DNA of 64,000 bases from Arthrobacter gengyunqii (GCF_023022985.1 NZ_CP095461.1:930001-994000), one strand, 5' to 3'. Shown: positions 1 to 8,363, counted from the first letter of the stretch. Made by a program: numbers and translations. The notes: a model not told the origin generated them from the sequence alone.

Positions 1-81
1 CGTGACAACGAAGTCATAGAGGCAGCCAACGCCGCCGGAGTGACGATGTACTTCACCGGCTCACGCCACTTCTTCCACTAG
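1..81 (+). CDS. purH: PurH C-terminus (partial)
   Basis: The first 26 codons read in frame to a TAG stop and end in MYFTGSRHFFH, which matches the C-terminal end typical of bifunctional AICAR transformylase/IMP cyclohydrolase (the last two steps of IMP synthesis). Only the tail is in the window; the rest of the gene lies to the left. The call rests on the short but characteristic RDNEVIEAANAAGV and FTGxRHF strings, so it is good but not certain. It fits the purine and one-carbon genes further along (purU, glyA, folD). Confidence 0.8.
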   Translation, partial: RDNEVIEAANAAGVTMYFTGSRHFFH

Positions 82-94
82 CAGATGCCCGTTC

Positions 95-153
95 GGCGGC
101 CCTGAACTGCGGGACGGTGCAGGTAATGCGCCGTCCCGCAGTTTAGGGCCGCC
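95..153 (+). terminator. Long hairpin after purH
   Basis: Bases 95-117 pair with 131-153 over 23 positions with a single G-U pair, leaving a 13-base loop. No T-run follows. Its place 14 bases after the purH stop and before icd suggests an intrinsic-type terminator of the T-poor kind common in high-GC actinobacteria. Confidence 0.7.
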
Positions 154-255
154 CTAGTGGGCTGTGGCATAGTTGGACTCAAATACAAGCCAAAAAGACG
201 GGCTCCGTCATGCCAAAAGACATGTCCGGTGCCCACCAACACACAAGGAGACCGT

Positions 256-1476
256 GTGGCTGAGAAAATCAAGGTTGTGGGTTCTGTCGTAGAACTCGAC
301 GGCGACGAGATGACCCGCATCATCTGGCAGTTCATCAAGGACCGCCTGATCAACCCGTACCTGGACGTAGATCTGAAGTACTACGACCTCTCCATCCAGA
401 ACCGCGATGCCACTGATGACCAGGTCACCGTTGACGCTGCCAATGCCATCAAGGAACACGGCGTGGGCGTCAAGTGCGCCACCATCACTCCGGATGAAGC
501 ACGCGTTGAAGAATTCGGCCTGAAGAAGATGTGGGTTTCCCCGAACGGGACCATCCGCAACATCCTCGGCGGCGTCGTCTTCCGCGAACCGATCATCATT
601 TCCAACATCCCGCGCCTGGTCCCGGGCTGGAACAAGCCGATCATCATCGGCCGCCACGCCCACGGCGACCAGTACAAGGCCACGAACTTCAAGGTTCCCG
701 GTGCCGGTACCCTGACGCTGACCTACACGCCCAAGGACGGCGGCGAAGAAATCAAGACCGAGGTTGTCACCTACGGTGATGACGGCGGCGTCGCCATGGG
801 CATGTACAACTTCAACGACTCGATCCGCGACTTCGCCCGGGCGTCCTTCGCCTACGGCCTGCAGCGCAACTACCCGGTGTACCTCTCCACCAAGAACACG
901 ATCCTGAAGGCCTATGACGGCCAGTTCAAGGACCTGTTCCAGGAAGTCTTCGACGCCGAGTTCAAGGACCAGTTCGAAGCAGCCGGCCTCACCTATGAGC
1001 ACCGCCTGATCGATGACATGGTTGCCTCCGCCATGAAGTGGGAAGGCGGCTACGTCTGGGCCTGCAAGAACTACGACGGCGACGTCCAGTCCGACACCGT
1101 TGCACAGGGCTTCGGCTCGCTGGGTCTGATGACCTCCGTGCTGATGACCCCGGACGGCCAGACGGTTGAAGCCGAAGCTGCACACGGCACGGTTACCCGT
1201 CACTACCGCCAGCACCAGCAGGGCAAGCCCACCTCCACGAACCCGATCGCTTCGATCTTCGCGTGGACCCGTGGCCTGATGCACCGCGGCAAGCTGGACA
1301 ACACCCCCGAGGTCATCAACTTCGCCGAGACCCTTGAAGACGTTGTCATCAAGACGGTCGAGTCCGGCAAGATGACCAAGGACCTGGCTGCACTGGTTGG
1401 CCCGGACCAGGCATACCTGACCACCGAGGAATTCCTCGCTGAGCTGGATGCCAACCTGAAGACCCGCCTGGGCTAA
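256..1476 (+). CDS. icd: NADP-dependent isocitrate dehydrogenase
   Basis: Oxidative decarboxylation of isocitrate to 2-oxoglutarate in the TCA cycle. The 406-residue protein is the homodimeric, eukaryote-like (type II) form: it has [12 protein letters not shown] (isocitrate-binding serine and asparagine) near residue 95, the [12 protein letters not shown] stretch, and the [16 protein letters not shown]-binding region near residue 305. I take GTG at 256 as start because AAGGAG sits at 245-250, five bases upstream; the frame stays open to 157, but the extra residues look unlike the family. It is monocistronic, with a strong hairpin behind it. Confidence 0.95.
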   Translation: MAEKIKVVGSVVELDGDEMTRIIWQFIKDRLINPYLDVDLKYYDLSIQNRDATDDQVTVDAANAIKEHGVGVKCATITPDEARVEEFGLKKMWVSPNGTIRNILGGVVFREPIIISNIPRLVPGWNKPIIIGRHAHGDQYKATNFKVPGAGTLTLTYTPKDGGEEIKTEVVTYGDDGGVAMGMYNFNDSIRDFARASFAYGLQRNYPVYLSTKNTILKAYDGQFKDLFQEVFDAEFKDQFEAAGLTYEHRLIDDMVASAMKWEGGYVWACKNYDGDVQSDTVAQGFGSLGLMTSVLMTPDGQTVEAEAAHGTVTRHYRQHQQGKPTSTNPIASIFAWTRGLMHRGKLDNTPEVINFAETLEDVVIKTVESGKMTKDLAALVGPDQAYLTTEEFLAELDANLKTRLG

Positions 1477-1499
1477 TTTTCGCCCCGCTTCAGCGCACG

Positions 1500-1545
1500 A
1501 CGACGACGGCGCCCCACCTGCAAAGGTGGGGCGCCGTCGTCGTTT
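1500..1545. terminator. Bidirectional terminator between icd and hsp20
   Basis: A perfect 20-bp stem (1500-1519 with 1524-1543) around a GCAA tetraloop, followed by a short T-run. It lies between the convergent ends of icd and the small heat-shock gene and can serve both strands. Confidence 0.9.
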
Positions 1546-1557
1546 CGGGCAGGGTCG

Positions 1558-2145
1558 CTAAATGCCGGAGCCCTGGTCGCCCGAGGAACCGGAACCGCCG
1601 GAACCGCCGGAACCGCCGGACCCGGAGCCCGAGCCCATGGAACCGGAGCCCATTGACCCTGACCCCATGGAACCGCCGGAACTGCTCGAGGTAGACGAGG
1701 TCACCGGCTGGGAGCTGGACTCGCCGCTGATGGTGTTCGAGTCCTTGTAGGAGGAGGACACCTCAATCTTGCGCGGCTTGGCCCGCTCACTGACCGGAAT
1801 AAGGACGCTGAGCACGCCGTTCTCGTACTTTGCGGAAATGCTGTCTATATCGATTCCCTGCCCCAGATTAAGCTGCCGCAGGAAACTGCCGGATTCGCGC
1901 TCCCGGGTCAGCCAGGTGACGGTGTCAGCGGCTTGGATGGTGCGCTCTGCCCTGATGGTTAGCAACTGGCCGTCCACATCCACGTCGACCGAACCCGGAT
2001 CGATGCCGGGCAGATCCGCATTCAGGATGTAGTGGTCGCCCTCGCGGTAGAGATCAATGGGCATCAGCCTCAGCCGCTGCCGGGGATCGAGCAGGGCTCC
2101 GGCCATCCGGTCTAGCTCGCGGAATGGATCAAACTTCATGGCCAT
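1558..2145 (-). CDS. Hsp20/alpha-crystallin small heat-shock protein
   Basis: ATP-independent holdase chaperone of about 195 residues. The alpha-crystallin domain runs from roughly residue 30 to 130: LYREGDHYILNADLPGI near its start, and the GVLSVLIP element near its end (the usual place of the conserved G-x-L motif). The last 40 residues are a low-complexity tail built from GSMGSGS-type repeats, longer and more glycine-rich than usual. Several ATGs cluster at the start; I use 2145 because GGGAG at 2155-2159 is then nine bases upstream, whereas the ATG at 2151 is only three away. An HspR operator lies about 70 bases upstream. Confidence 0.9.
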   Translation of the reverse strand: MAMKFDPFRELDRMAGALLDPRQRLRLMPIDLYREGDHYILNADLPGIDPGSVDVDVDGQLLTIRAERTIQAADTVTWLTRERESGSFLRQLNLGQGIDIDSISAKYENGVLSVLIPVSERAKPRKIEVSSSYKDSNTISGESSSQPVTSSTSSSSGGSMGSGSMGSGSMGSGSGSGGSGGSGGSGSSGDQGSGI

Positions 2146-2217
2146 TATCATCAACTCCCATTGCGCCCACCTGCTGGGCAGGCGAATCGTTTTTCGGAAC
2201 TTCAGACGGATCGATAA

Positions 2218-2238
2218 CTTGAGTTATCTCCACTCAAG
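2218..2238. promoter_or_regulatory. HAIR element (HspR operator)
   Basis: CTTGAGT, seven bases, ACTCAAG: an exact match to the HspR-associated inverted repeat that actinobacterial HspR binds to repress dnaK, clpB and some hsp20 genes. It sits 73 bases upstream of the hsp20 start, so the gene is most likely HspR-repressed and heat-induced. Confidence 0.88.
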
Positions 2239-2338
2239 GATGAAACGAGGCTAGCAATCCCCGGGTGGGAGCGACAGAAGCGATCATGATTTAGGGCAGC
2301 GGAAGTCCAAAGTATTTCGTGCCGGCGGCACCTGACGG

Positions 2339-3808
2339 TCAGTCCAGCCGCCATTCGTGGACCGGAGCATTGGAGTTCATGTTTTGCCAGTATTTCCGGG
2401 TCAGTTCGGCCAGCGCAGCTCTGCGATCCAGGCCCTCGTCCTCCAGGCGGCGCAGGTAGGAGATCTGCCAGGAGGCCCCGTTCTGCTCCGTACGGGCACG
2501 TTCGCGGATGACATCCAGATAGCGCTCGATCAGCTGCTGGTCCACGCCGAGCTCCTGCAGTCCCAGGGCCGCCTGCGGAACCAGATGCCGGACGATCAAC
2601 TCAGCGACGGGTATTTCGCCGATGCCGGGCCAATACACGGTCGATTCCAAGCCGTCACGGGCACAGGCCAAAAAGTTGTCGGCGGCGCTCTTGAAGGCGA
2701 GACGGGTCCACAGGGGACGGTCAGCCGTGCGCAGATGCTGGACCATGCCGTAAAAGAACGCGGCGTTGGCGACGATGTCCAGCACTGTGGGACCCGCTGG
2801 GAGGATCCGGTTCTCCAGGCGCAGGTTGGGGGTGTGTTCCCCGGGGTCGTAAATCGGCCGGTTCCACCGGTAGACAGTTCCGTTGTGGAGGCGGAGCTCG
2901 GGAAGCAGCGGCGCTCCGGCGCTGGTGGATCCTCCGCTGCTGCGGGACAGCTCCGGCAGCAGCGCCGGAAAGTATCGGACGTTCTCCTCGAACAGGTCAA
3001 AGATCGAGGTGATCCAGCGTTCTCCAAACCACACCCGAGGCCGGACCCCCTGGTTCCGCATCTCCGGAGGCCGGGTGTCGATGGCCTGCTTGAAGAGCTC
3101 AATCCGGGTCTCATGCCACAGGACATGTTCCATGAAGATCGGCGAATTGGCTGCCAGCGCCACCTGGGGTGCCGCGATAATCTGCGCTGCGTTCCACGCC
3201 GGGGCAAAGTCCTCCGGGCTCACTTCCAAGTGCAGCTGCACCGAGGTGCAGGCTGCTTCCGGGGCAATATTCTTGGCGTAGAAGGACAGGGATTCTTTGC
3301 CGCGCAGGTCAATGTGCACGTCCTCGCCGCGCGCCTGGAGCACCGAAGTGTTCAGCGCGGCGTAACGTTTGCCGGCGCTCAGCCATTCCTTGTTGTCCAA
3401 CAGGCTGGGACGCAGCGTCGGCAGGATCCCCGTCATGAGGATTTCCGTTTTTACCTCAGCTGCATGGGTGTCGGCCCGGTTGAGCTGGAGCCGCAGGCTG
3501 TCCTCAAGATCCCTTAGCCCGGAACCCCCAATGGCCAGGGCAGGGTGGTTCATCTCGATGTTGAAGGCACCGATTTCGGTCTGGAACGCGGGATCGGCAA
3601 TTTCTTCCAAGACAGCCGCATTGCGCAGAGCGGGGGAGAAGTCCTGGTTTGTCAGGTTCAGCTCCAGCTCCAGCCCAATGCTGGCTGTATCGGCGAACGT
3701 TGCGGTTGAAAGATAGCCCGCAAACCTGTCGAGGTTTTCAAGGAGCCGCTGGCGGTATCGTGTCCGCTGTTCCCTGCTGTACGTCTTGCTGTTGACTTCT
3801 GCGCCCAT
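2339..3808 (-). CDS. GCS2-family glutamate-cysteine-ligase-like protein
   Basis: About 489 residues of the carboxylate-amine ligase family (GCS2, glutamate-cysteine ligase superfamily). Family features seen are GLELELNLT near residue 45, GAFNIEMNHP near 85, the RVWFGERW stretch near 265, and PELRLHNGTVYRWNRP followed by LRLENRILPAGPT near 320-350. Members catalyse ATP-dependent gamma-glutamyl bond formation, but the substrate here is not known; actinobacteria of this kind make mycothiol, not glutathione. Start chosen at 3808 because a TATCTT -10 box lies six bases upstream (leaderless); an open frame to GTG 3892 has no ribosome site and an atypical N-terminus. Confidence 0.8.
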   Translation of the reverse strand: MGAEVNSKTYSREQRTRYRQRLLENLDRFAGYLSTATFADTASIGLELELNLTNQDFSPALRNAAVLEEIADPAFQTEIGAFNIEMNHPALAIGGSGLRDLEDSLRLQLNRADTHAAEVKTEILMTGILPTLRPSLLDNKEWLSAGKRYAALNTSVLQARGEDVHIDLRGKESLSFYAKNIAPEAACTSVQLHLEVSPEDFAPAWNAAQIIAAPQVALAANSPIFMEHVLWHETRIELFKQAIDTRPPEMRNQGVRPRVWFGERWITSIFDLFEENVRYFPALLPELSRSSGGSTSAGAPLLPELRLHNGTVYRWNRPIYDPGEHTPNLRLENRILPAGPTVLDIVANAAFFYGMVQHLRTADRPLWTRLAFKSAADNFLACARDGLESTVYWPGIGEIPVAELIVRHLVPQAALGLQELGVDQQLIERYLDVIRERARTEQNGASWQISYLRRLEDEGLDRRAALAELTRKYWQNMNSNAPVHEWRLD

Positions 3809-3814
3809 CGTCTG

Positions 3815-3820
3815 AAGATA
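3815..3820 (-). promoter_or_regulatory. -10 box of a leaderless promoter
   Basis: TATCTT on the minus strand, six bases before the ATG at 3808, placing the transcription start at the first base of the start codon. No Shine-Dalgarno sequence is present. Confidence 0.5.
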
Positions 3821-3901
3821 ACCATGGGTGCGGAAATATGTATAGCGTGTGCCGGAGGATGAGACGAATTGGGTCGGCGCACCGGTGACCACGGCAGCCG
3901 C

Positions 3902-4441
3902 TCAGGACTGCAGGAGGCCCTTGAAGACGTTGGTTGCGCGCTGCATTTCTCCGTGCTGGGCGCCCATCACAATCACGGCTCCCGATAAGACCGGAATGCA
4001 CCACTGCACCACCTTCAGCTGCCGCTGGGCCGATTGCAGTTCCTTGGAGGCGCCGGGGCGGGGCTCAGTGGCACCGGCAGCACCTTCTTCGGAGTACTTG
4101 TCGACCTTGCGTCCCAGCATGCCAGCGTAGAAGGTTGCCAGCGCTCCGGCAGCCGTCACTCCGGTCTTGTAGACGGTAAGGCTGCCCACGCCGTCCTGCT
4201 TGGCGACGCGGCCCTTGTTTTCCCCAACGATTGCCAGGCCGGCCAGAAAGTGGCCGATGATGGCCGCTGTCTGCAGGGGAGCCCACTTTTTCCATCCCAG
4301 GCTGGAAAGCCGGGTGCGCTCCGCCGGGTCCTTGGCTTCCGCGGCGGCGCCGTTGAGGCCGACAGCCCCCATCAGCGACCCTCCAAACCAAGCGGCTGCG
4401 GTGAGGTCATGCACGGACCGGGCAAACAAATTTCCTGCCAT
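3902..4441 (-). CDS. Unknown membrane protein
   Basis: A 179-residue protein I cannot assign to a characterised family. It has about four hydrophobic stretches: residues 12-32 (AAAWFGGSLMGAVGL), 56-74 (AAIIGHFLAGLAIVG), 92-108 (GVTAAGALATFYAGMLG) and 146-160 (VVQWCIPVLSGAVIVMGA), with a charged Pro/Glu loop before the last. GGGAG six bases before the ATG supports the start. It is divergent from the stress operon starting at 4708 and could share its control region. Confidence 0.8.
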   Translation of the reverse strand: MAGNLFARSVHDLTAAAWFGGSLMGAVGLNGAAAEAKDPAERTRLSSLGWKKWAPLQTAAIIGHFLAGLAIVGENKGRVAKQDGVGSLTVYKTGVTAAGALATFYAGMLGRKVDKYSEEGAAGATEPRPGASKELQSAQRQLKVVQWCIPVLSGAVIVMGAQHGEMQRATNVFKGLLQS

Positions 4442-4605
4442 TGGAATCTCCCTTGATGTCGGATTTTAGCTGTTGAACCTCGGTTCGAAGCGGGCGTCAC
4501 CGCCGGTCCAAGCAGGCGGGAGTTCCACGGGCAGCGAACCATGCAGGGCCGAAAAAGCACAAGGGTAGCCCTTCCCGACATGGTAGTAAGCCTGCTTAGT
4601 TCCAC

Positions 4606-4636
4606 TTTACTTTCCTAAAGTAAGTGTGCTTATGAT
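4606..4636 (+). promoter_or_regulatory. Putative promoter with spacer palindrome
   Basis: TTTACT at 4606-4611 and TATGAT at 4631-4636 make a -35/-10 pair with a 19-base spacer, pointing to the gene at 4708. The palindrome TTACTTT-CCT-AAAGTAA (4607-4623) overlaps the -35 and the spacer, so a repressor or MerR-type activator could act here. The long spacer plus inverted repeat is the MerR layout, but no MerR gene is nearby. Confidence 0.45.
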
Positions 4637-4707
4637 TGGGGAACAAGTTGAGATGATCCTCATCTAAAGGATTCTGATTCTTCATCCCCAGCGATTCAGG
4701 AGAAAGA

Positions 4708-5514
4708 GTGACGATGACAGACAACGAATGGCCCCGAGAAGGAAGCCACGCCGCCACCCCCATGCAGGGCGCGACGGCTGACACCAAGTCCGCGAAAGCG
4801 GGAGCGGCCAAAGACGAGGCTGCCGGAGTTGCCCGTGAAGCTGCCGGGAATGCCCAGCATGTAGCGGAAACCGCCAAGTCTGAGGCTGCTGGAGTTGCCT
4901 CGGAGGCAGCAGCCAGCGCCAAGGACCTTCTGGACCAGGCGCGGAGCGACCTGACTGAGCAGGCGGGTGCCCAGCAGCAGAAGGTAGCAGAGGGTCTCCG
5001 CTCCATGGCAGGAGAACTGCAGTCCATGGCTGACAACTCCGACCAGTCCGGCATGGCCACTGATCTGGTCCGGCAGGCCGCGGAGCGCTCATCATCAGTC
5101 GCTTCATGGCTCGACAGCCGCAATCCCGGCTCGCTGGTGGATGAAGTCAAGGGCTTCGCCCGGCAGCGTCCGGTCGCCTTCCTTGCCCTTGCTGCCGGCG
5201 CCGGCTTCCTCGCGGGCCGGATGAACAAGGGACTGAGCGCCGGAGTGCCGGACTCATCCACGGCCGGTCACCCGGCAGCAGGCAATCGTACCGCCGGTAC
5301 CGTCACCACCCCCGAAACGATCTACCCGCCGGAGCCCCCTGTGCAGCCCACATATGCAGCCGCCGGCGCAGGAGACGTGAACCCCGGGGGAGTTGCCGAT
5401 GACGGATTTGCCGGTGAACCCACCGTTCCCGCAGGACTGCCCCCGGTTTCTGACAGCCAGCTGCCCGGTTCCGGTACCCGCGCCACGGATCCGCTTAGCG
5501 GTGGTCGGCACTGA
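4708..5514 (+). CDS. Ala-rich helical membrane-anchored protein
   Basis: A 268-residue protein of unknown function. Residues 15-75 are a run of alanine-rich amphipathic 11-residue-like repeats (variants of AAKDEAAGVAREAAG), resembling LEA or YqjD/ElaB helices. A conserved-looking core near residues 145-175 (VKGFARQRPVAFLALAAGAGFLAGR) ends in a short glycine zipper membrane anchor. The last 90 residues are Pro/Gly-rich and probably disordered. AGGAG at 4698-4702 fits GTG 4708 (five bases) better than ATG 4714 (eleven). First gene of a tightly coupled trio with the Holin-X and DUF3618 genes. Confidence 0.8.
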   Translation: MTMTDNEWPREGSHAATPMQGATADTKSAKAGAAKDEAAGVAREAAGNAQHVAETAKSEAAGVASEAAASAKDLLDQARSDLTEQAGAQQQKVAEGLRSMAGELQSMADNSDQSGMATDLVRQAAERSSSVASWLDSRNPGSLVDEVKGFARQRPVAFLALAAGAGFLAGRMNKGLSAGVPDSSTAGHPAAGNRTAGTVTTPETIYPPEPPVQPTYAAAGAGDVNPGGVADDGFAGEPTVPAGLPPVSDSQLPGSGTRATDPLSGGRH

Positions 5515-5933
5515 TGAGCACCGAAATCCCCGAACCGGCCCCCACGAAAGCCGAAACCACCTCCCTGGGTGACCTGCTGGGCGAAGTGACCGCTGACATG
5601 TCCACCCTTATGCGCCAGGAAGTTGAGCTGGCCAAGGTTGAACTGAAGCAGTCCGCCACCAAGGCAGGCAAGGGAGCGGGCATGTACGCCGGCGCCGCAG
5701 TTGCCGGATATTTTGTCCTCCTGTTTCTGTCGATTGCACTTTGGCAGGCGCTCGGCGACTTGATCGGCCTCGGCTGGTCGGCGCTCGTCGTTGCCGTGAT
5801 TTGGGCAATCGCCGCTGCCATTCTGGCCATGCGCGGCCGGTCAGAAATGCGGAAGGTCAAGGGCATGCCCCAGACCTCGGAGACGCTGCAGGAAATTCCC
5901 GGAACCCTGAAACCGAATGAGGACCCACGATGA
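5514..5933 (+). CDS. Actinobacterial Holin-X (phage-holin-family) protein
   Basis: A 139-residue membrane protein of the putative Holin-X/superfamily III type: an N-terminal amphipathic segment (LGDLLGEVTADMSTLMRQEV, then ELAKVELKQ), two transmembrane helices at about 60-80 and 85-105, then a charged tail. In actinobacterial chromosomes this family is a housekeeping envelope protein, not a lysis protein, and there are no phage genes around. The start codon overlaps the preceding stop by one base (TGATG), so translation is coupled. Confidence 0.85.
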   Translation: MSTEIPEPAPTKAETTSLGDLLGEVTADMSTLMRQEVELAKVELKQSATKAGKGAGMYAGAAVAGYFVLLFLSIALWQALGDLIGLGWSALVVAVIWAIAAAILAMRGRSEMRKVKGMPQTSETLQEIPGTLKPNEDPR

Positions 5934-6526
5934 GCGAAAATCCCGACGCAATACGTGCAGACATTGAAGAGACCCGCCGCCGGCTCGGAACCAACGTGGA
6001 TGCCGTGGCCGACAAGGTGACCCCGTCCCACATCGTCCAGCGGCAGACGGACAAGGTGAAGGACGCGGTGTTCGGCGTGAAGGACAAAGTGATGGGAGCA
6101 GCAGATCAGATGACTGACAAAGTACATTCCGGCACAGGTACGGCAACGGACGGCGTAGGCCGAGCCGGCTTGGCAGTAGGTGACGCTCCGCATAAGCTCG
6201 CGGACAAAGCCCAGGGTAACCCGATTGCTGCGGGACTCATTGCCTTCGGTGCAGGCCTGCTGGCAGCATCCCTTATTCCGGCCAGTGAGAAGGAACGCGT
6301 CGCTGCCGACAACATCAAGACTGCGGCGGAACCCCTGACCAACCAGGTGGCTGACGCGGCCAAGAACGTTGCTCAGGGTCTCAAGGAGCCTGCGCAGGAA
6401 GCCATGGACAACGTGCGGGCAACGGCCACTGAGGCTGCGCAAAACGTCCAGCAGGAGGGCCAGAGCGCTGCCGAAGACGTAAAGGGCAGGGCAACGGACG
6501 CGAAAGATAACGTTCGCGGCGCCTAA
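5930..6526 (+). CDS. DUF3618 domain protein
   Basis: 198 residues. The N-terminal block (PDAIRADIEETRRRLGTNVDAVADKV) is the DUF3618 signature. A glycine-zipper hydrophobic segment near residues 98-122 (IAAGLIAFGAGLLAASLIP) anchors it, and the C-terminal third is Ala/Glu-rich helix similar in style to the first gene of the operon. Function unknown; it is usually found with Holin-X proteins. ATGA overlap with the preceding gene. Confidence 0.88.
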   Translation: MSENPDAIRADIEETRRRLGTNVDAVADKVTPSHIVQRQTDKVKDAVFGVKDKVMGAADQMTDKVHSGTGTATDGVGRAGLAVGDAPHKLADKAQGNPIAAGLIAFGAGLLAASLIPASEKERVAADNIKTAAEPLTNQVADAAKNVAQGLKEPAQEAMDNVRATATEAAQNVQQEGQSAAEDVKGRATDAKDNVRGA

Positions 6527-6598
6527 CCTTCCCTCCGGCAGGAGCGTATGGCCTTCCCTCTGGCAGCAGCAGCAGCTGCCGGATCGAAGCAGACACAG

Positions 6599-6628
6599 AA
6601 AGCGGCCCCGCATTTGCGGGGCCGCTTT
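6599..6628. terminator. Bidirectional terminator
   Basis: Perfect 13-bp stem (6599-6611 with 6616-6628) with loop ATTT and T/A tracts inside both arms. It separates the convergent DUF3618 and MocA-type genes. Confidence 0.88.
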
Positions 6629-6640
6629 CGTATGTCCGGG

Positions 6641-7726
6641 CTACACGGTCCGTGCAGGAACGTCATTGCGGTAGCGGACACCCATTTGGCGTCGGGCTTC
6701 ATCAAACAGCCGCATGGTGGCCAGGGAATGTTCCCAGCTCATGGTTGGGGATTCGAGCAGGCCCGACTGTATGCACCGGGTGACTTCCCGCAGTTCATAG
6801 GTGTATCCGTTGCCGACCTGGCGGAATCTCTCCACCCGCCGCTCGCCCAGATGGGGTTGGATGGTCAGTTCCACCGGGTTGTGCAGAGGTGCGCCGGTCC
6901 GCAGCCAGCCTTTACTGCCCGCAATGGTGCCCGTACGGGTGCACGCGGCCACCAGCGAAGAGCTCAACTGGGCCGTCGCTCCTGACCGATAGCTCAGGAG
7001 CAGGGCGTTCTGAGTGTCGATGCCGTCGCCGTTCACCGCGCCGACAGCTGTGACGGCGTCCGGAAAACCCAGTGATCCCACCGCCAGGGTGAGGGGATAC
7101 ACGCTCAGGTCCAACAAGGCTCCGCCGCCGGCCTCGGGGTTCCAGAGCCGGCTGGCCGGGTCAGGCGGCGAAGGGAAGCCCAAATCTGCCTGCACCCAGC
7201 GCACTTCCCCCAGTTCGCCGCTGGCCAGGATCTCCCAGATGCGGTTGATGCACGGCAGGAACCGTGTCCAGACAGCTTCCATCAGGAACAGCCCGCGGGA
7301 GGAGGCCAACGCCATGAGGTCTTCGGTCTCGCGCGCATTGATGGTCAGGGATTTTTCGCAGAGTACATGTTTTCCGGCGAGCAGGGCGGCTCGGGAGATT
7401 TCATAGTGCTGCGCGTGCGGCGCACCCACGTAAACGACGTCCACCTCGGGATCCTCGATCAGGTGGTGGTAACCCTTGCCCCGGTCATCGTCGAAGTAGG
7501 AGCGGGTGAACCCGAACCGGTCGGCAAACTCCTCTGCGGAATCCGGGCCGCGCGAACTCACGGCGTGCAGCACCGCATCTTCAAGCCGTGCGATGTCTTC
7601 ACTGACCTTCGCTGAGATGTTTCCTGTGGCGACCACGCCCCATCGGAGCGTGCGGCCGGTTTTTGAAACCGGGCTGGGAGCCCCCTGAAAAACACACGGC
7701 GGCGTGGGAATGTACGGGGAATCCAT
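6641..7726 (-). CDS. Gfo/Idh/MocA family oxidoreductase
   Basis: 361-residue NAD(P)-dependent sugar or cyclitol dehydrogenase. The Rossmann start is WGVVATGNISAKVSEDI near residue 29, and the catalytic lysine motif reads CEKSLT near residue 125, a variant of the usual EKP. The C-terminal half has the open beta-sheet features GGGALLDLSVYPLTLA. Overall it is closest in style to the dihydrodiol dehydrogenase/xylose dehydrogenase branch; substrate unknown. GAGGA lies just before ATG 7726, with short spacing. Monocistronic. Confidence 0.9.
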   Translation of the reverse strand: MDSPYIPTPPCVFQGAPSPVSKTGRTLRWGVVATGNISAKVSEDIARLEDAVLHAVSSRGPDSAEEFADRFGFTRSYFDDDRGKGYHHLIEDPEVDVVYVGAPHAQHYEISRAALLAGKHVLCEKSLTINARETEDLMALASSRGLFLMEAVWTRFLPCINRIWEILASGELGEVRWVQADLGFPSPPDPASRLWNPEAGGGALLDLSVYPLTLAVGSLGFPDAVTAVGAVNGDGIDTQNALLLSYRSGATAQLSSSLVAACTRTGTIAGSKGWLRTGAPLHNPVELTIQPHLGERRVERFRQVGNGYTYELREVTRCIQSGLLESPTMSWEHSLATMRLFDEARRQMGVRYRNDVPARTV

Positions 7727-7826
7727 GATCCTCTTTTCTGAAGATCACTACCGTAAGCACAAGCTGCGCGTCAGGCTAGGGTTAGCTGCCGCGGTGGCCG
7801 GAGCGGACGCAAAAGAGCGGCTTCCG

Positions 7827-8351
7827 TCAGACGGATTGCACCGCGTCGCGGTGTGCGGCGGCGGTCTCCAGATAGTTGGCCGCGTTGCGAAGGACGCCGT
7901 CGTACTCCTCATCCGTCAGCTCGCGGCGGACCTTCGCCGGAACGCCGGCCACCAGGGACCGGGGCGGAATGAGTGTCCCTTCCAGAACCACCGCACCGGC
8001 CGCCACCAGCGACCCGGCTCCCACTACGGCACCGTTCATGACAGTGGCGCTCATGCCAATGAGGCAGTCATCCTCGATGGTGCAGCCGTGGACCACGGCA
8101 CTGTGCCCAATGCTGACACGCTGTCCCACCGTGGTGGGGAAGCCCGGATCAGCGTGCAGCACCACGTTGTCCTGCAAATTGCTGCCGGCACCTACCCGGA
8201 TGGAGTTGGAATCCCCTCGGACGCACACGCCGTAAAACGCGCTGGACCCCGGCTCCATGACAACGTCGCCTATGAGTGACGCCGTGGGGGCGAGGAAAAC
8301 GGAAGGATCTGCCTGCGGGGTCTTGCCCCGGAACGGAATGAGGTATGCCAT
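7827..8351 (-). CDS. Gamma-class carbonic anhydrase family protein
   Basis: 174 residues, a left-handed beta-helix of hexapeptide repeats. QDNVVLHADPG and IGHSAVVHG supply the three zinc histidines expected of the gamma-carbonic anhydrase/PaaY family, so bicarbonate/CO2 interconversion is possible; many members have other or no known activity. C-terminal helix after VAGVPAKVRREL. A TAGGCT -10 box six bases before the ATG points to a leaderless transcript. Confidence 0.9.
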   Translation of the reverse strand: MAYLIPFRGKTPQADPSVFLAPTASLIGDVVMEPGSSAFYGVCVRGDSNSIRVGAGSNLQDNVVLHADPGFPTTVGQRVSIGHSAVVHGCTIEDDCLIGMSATVMNGAVVGAGSLVAAGAVVLEGTLIPPRSLVAGVPAKVRRELTDEEYDGVLRNAANYLETAAAHRDAVQSV

Positions 8352-8357
8352 TGCGCC

Positions 8358-8363
8358 AGCCTA
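8358..8363 (-). promoter_or_regulatory. -10 box of a leaderless promoter
   Basis: TAGGCT on the minus strand, six bases before the ATG at 8351; no ribosome-binding site is seen. Confidence 0.55.

Noticed and set aside
208..1284. Long minus-strand open frame across icd
   Set aside because: Composition is Val/Gly/His/Arg-rich as expected from the reverse of a GC3-rich gene; icd on the plus strand is unmistakable.
1562..1750. Pro/Glu repeat peptide on the plus strand
   Set aside because: Exact reverse of the Gly/Ser tail of Hsp20; no start signal.
5514..5933. Prophage lysis gene (holin)
   Set aside because: The Holin-X family is a chromosomal actinobacterial envelope family; no phage structural, integrase or endolysin genes are nearby.
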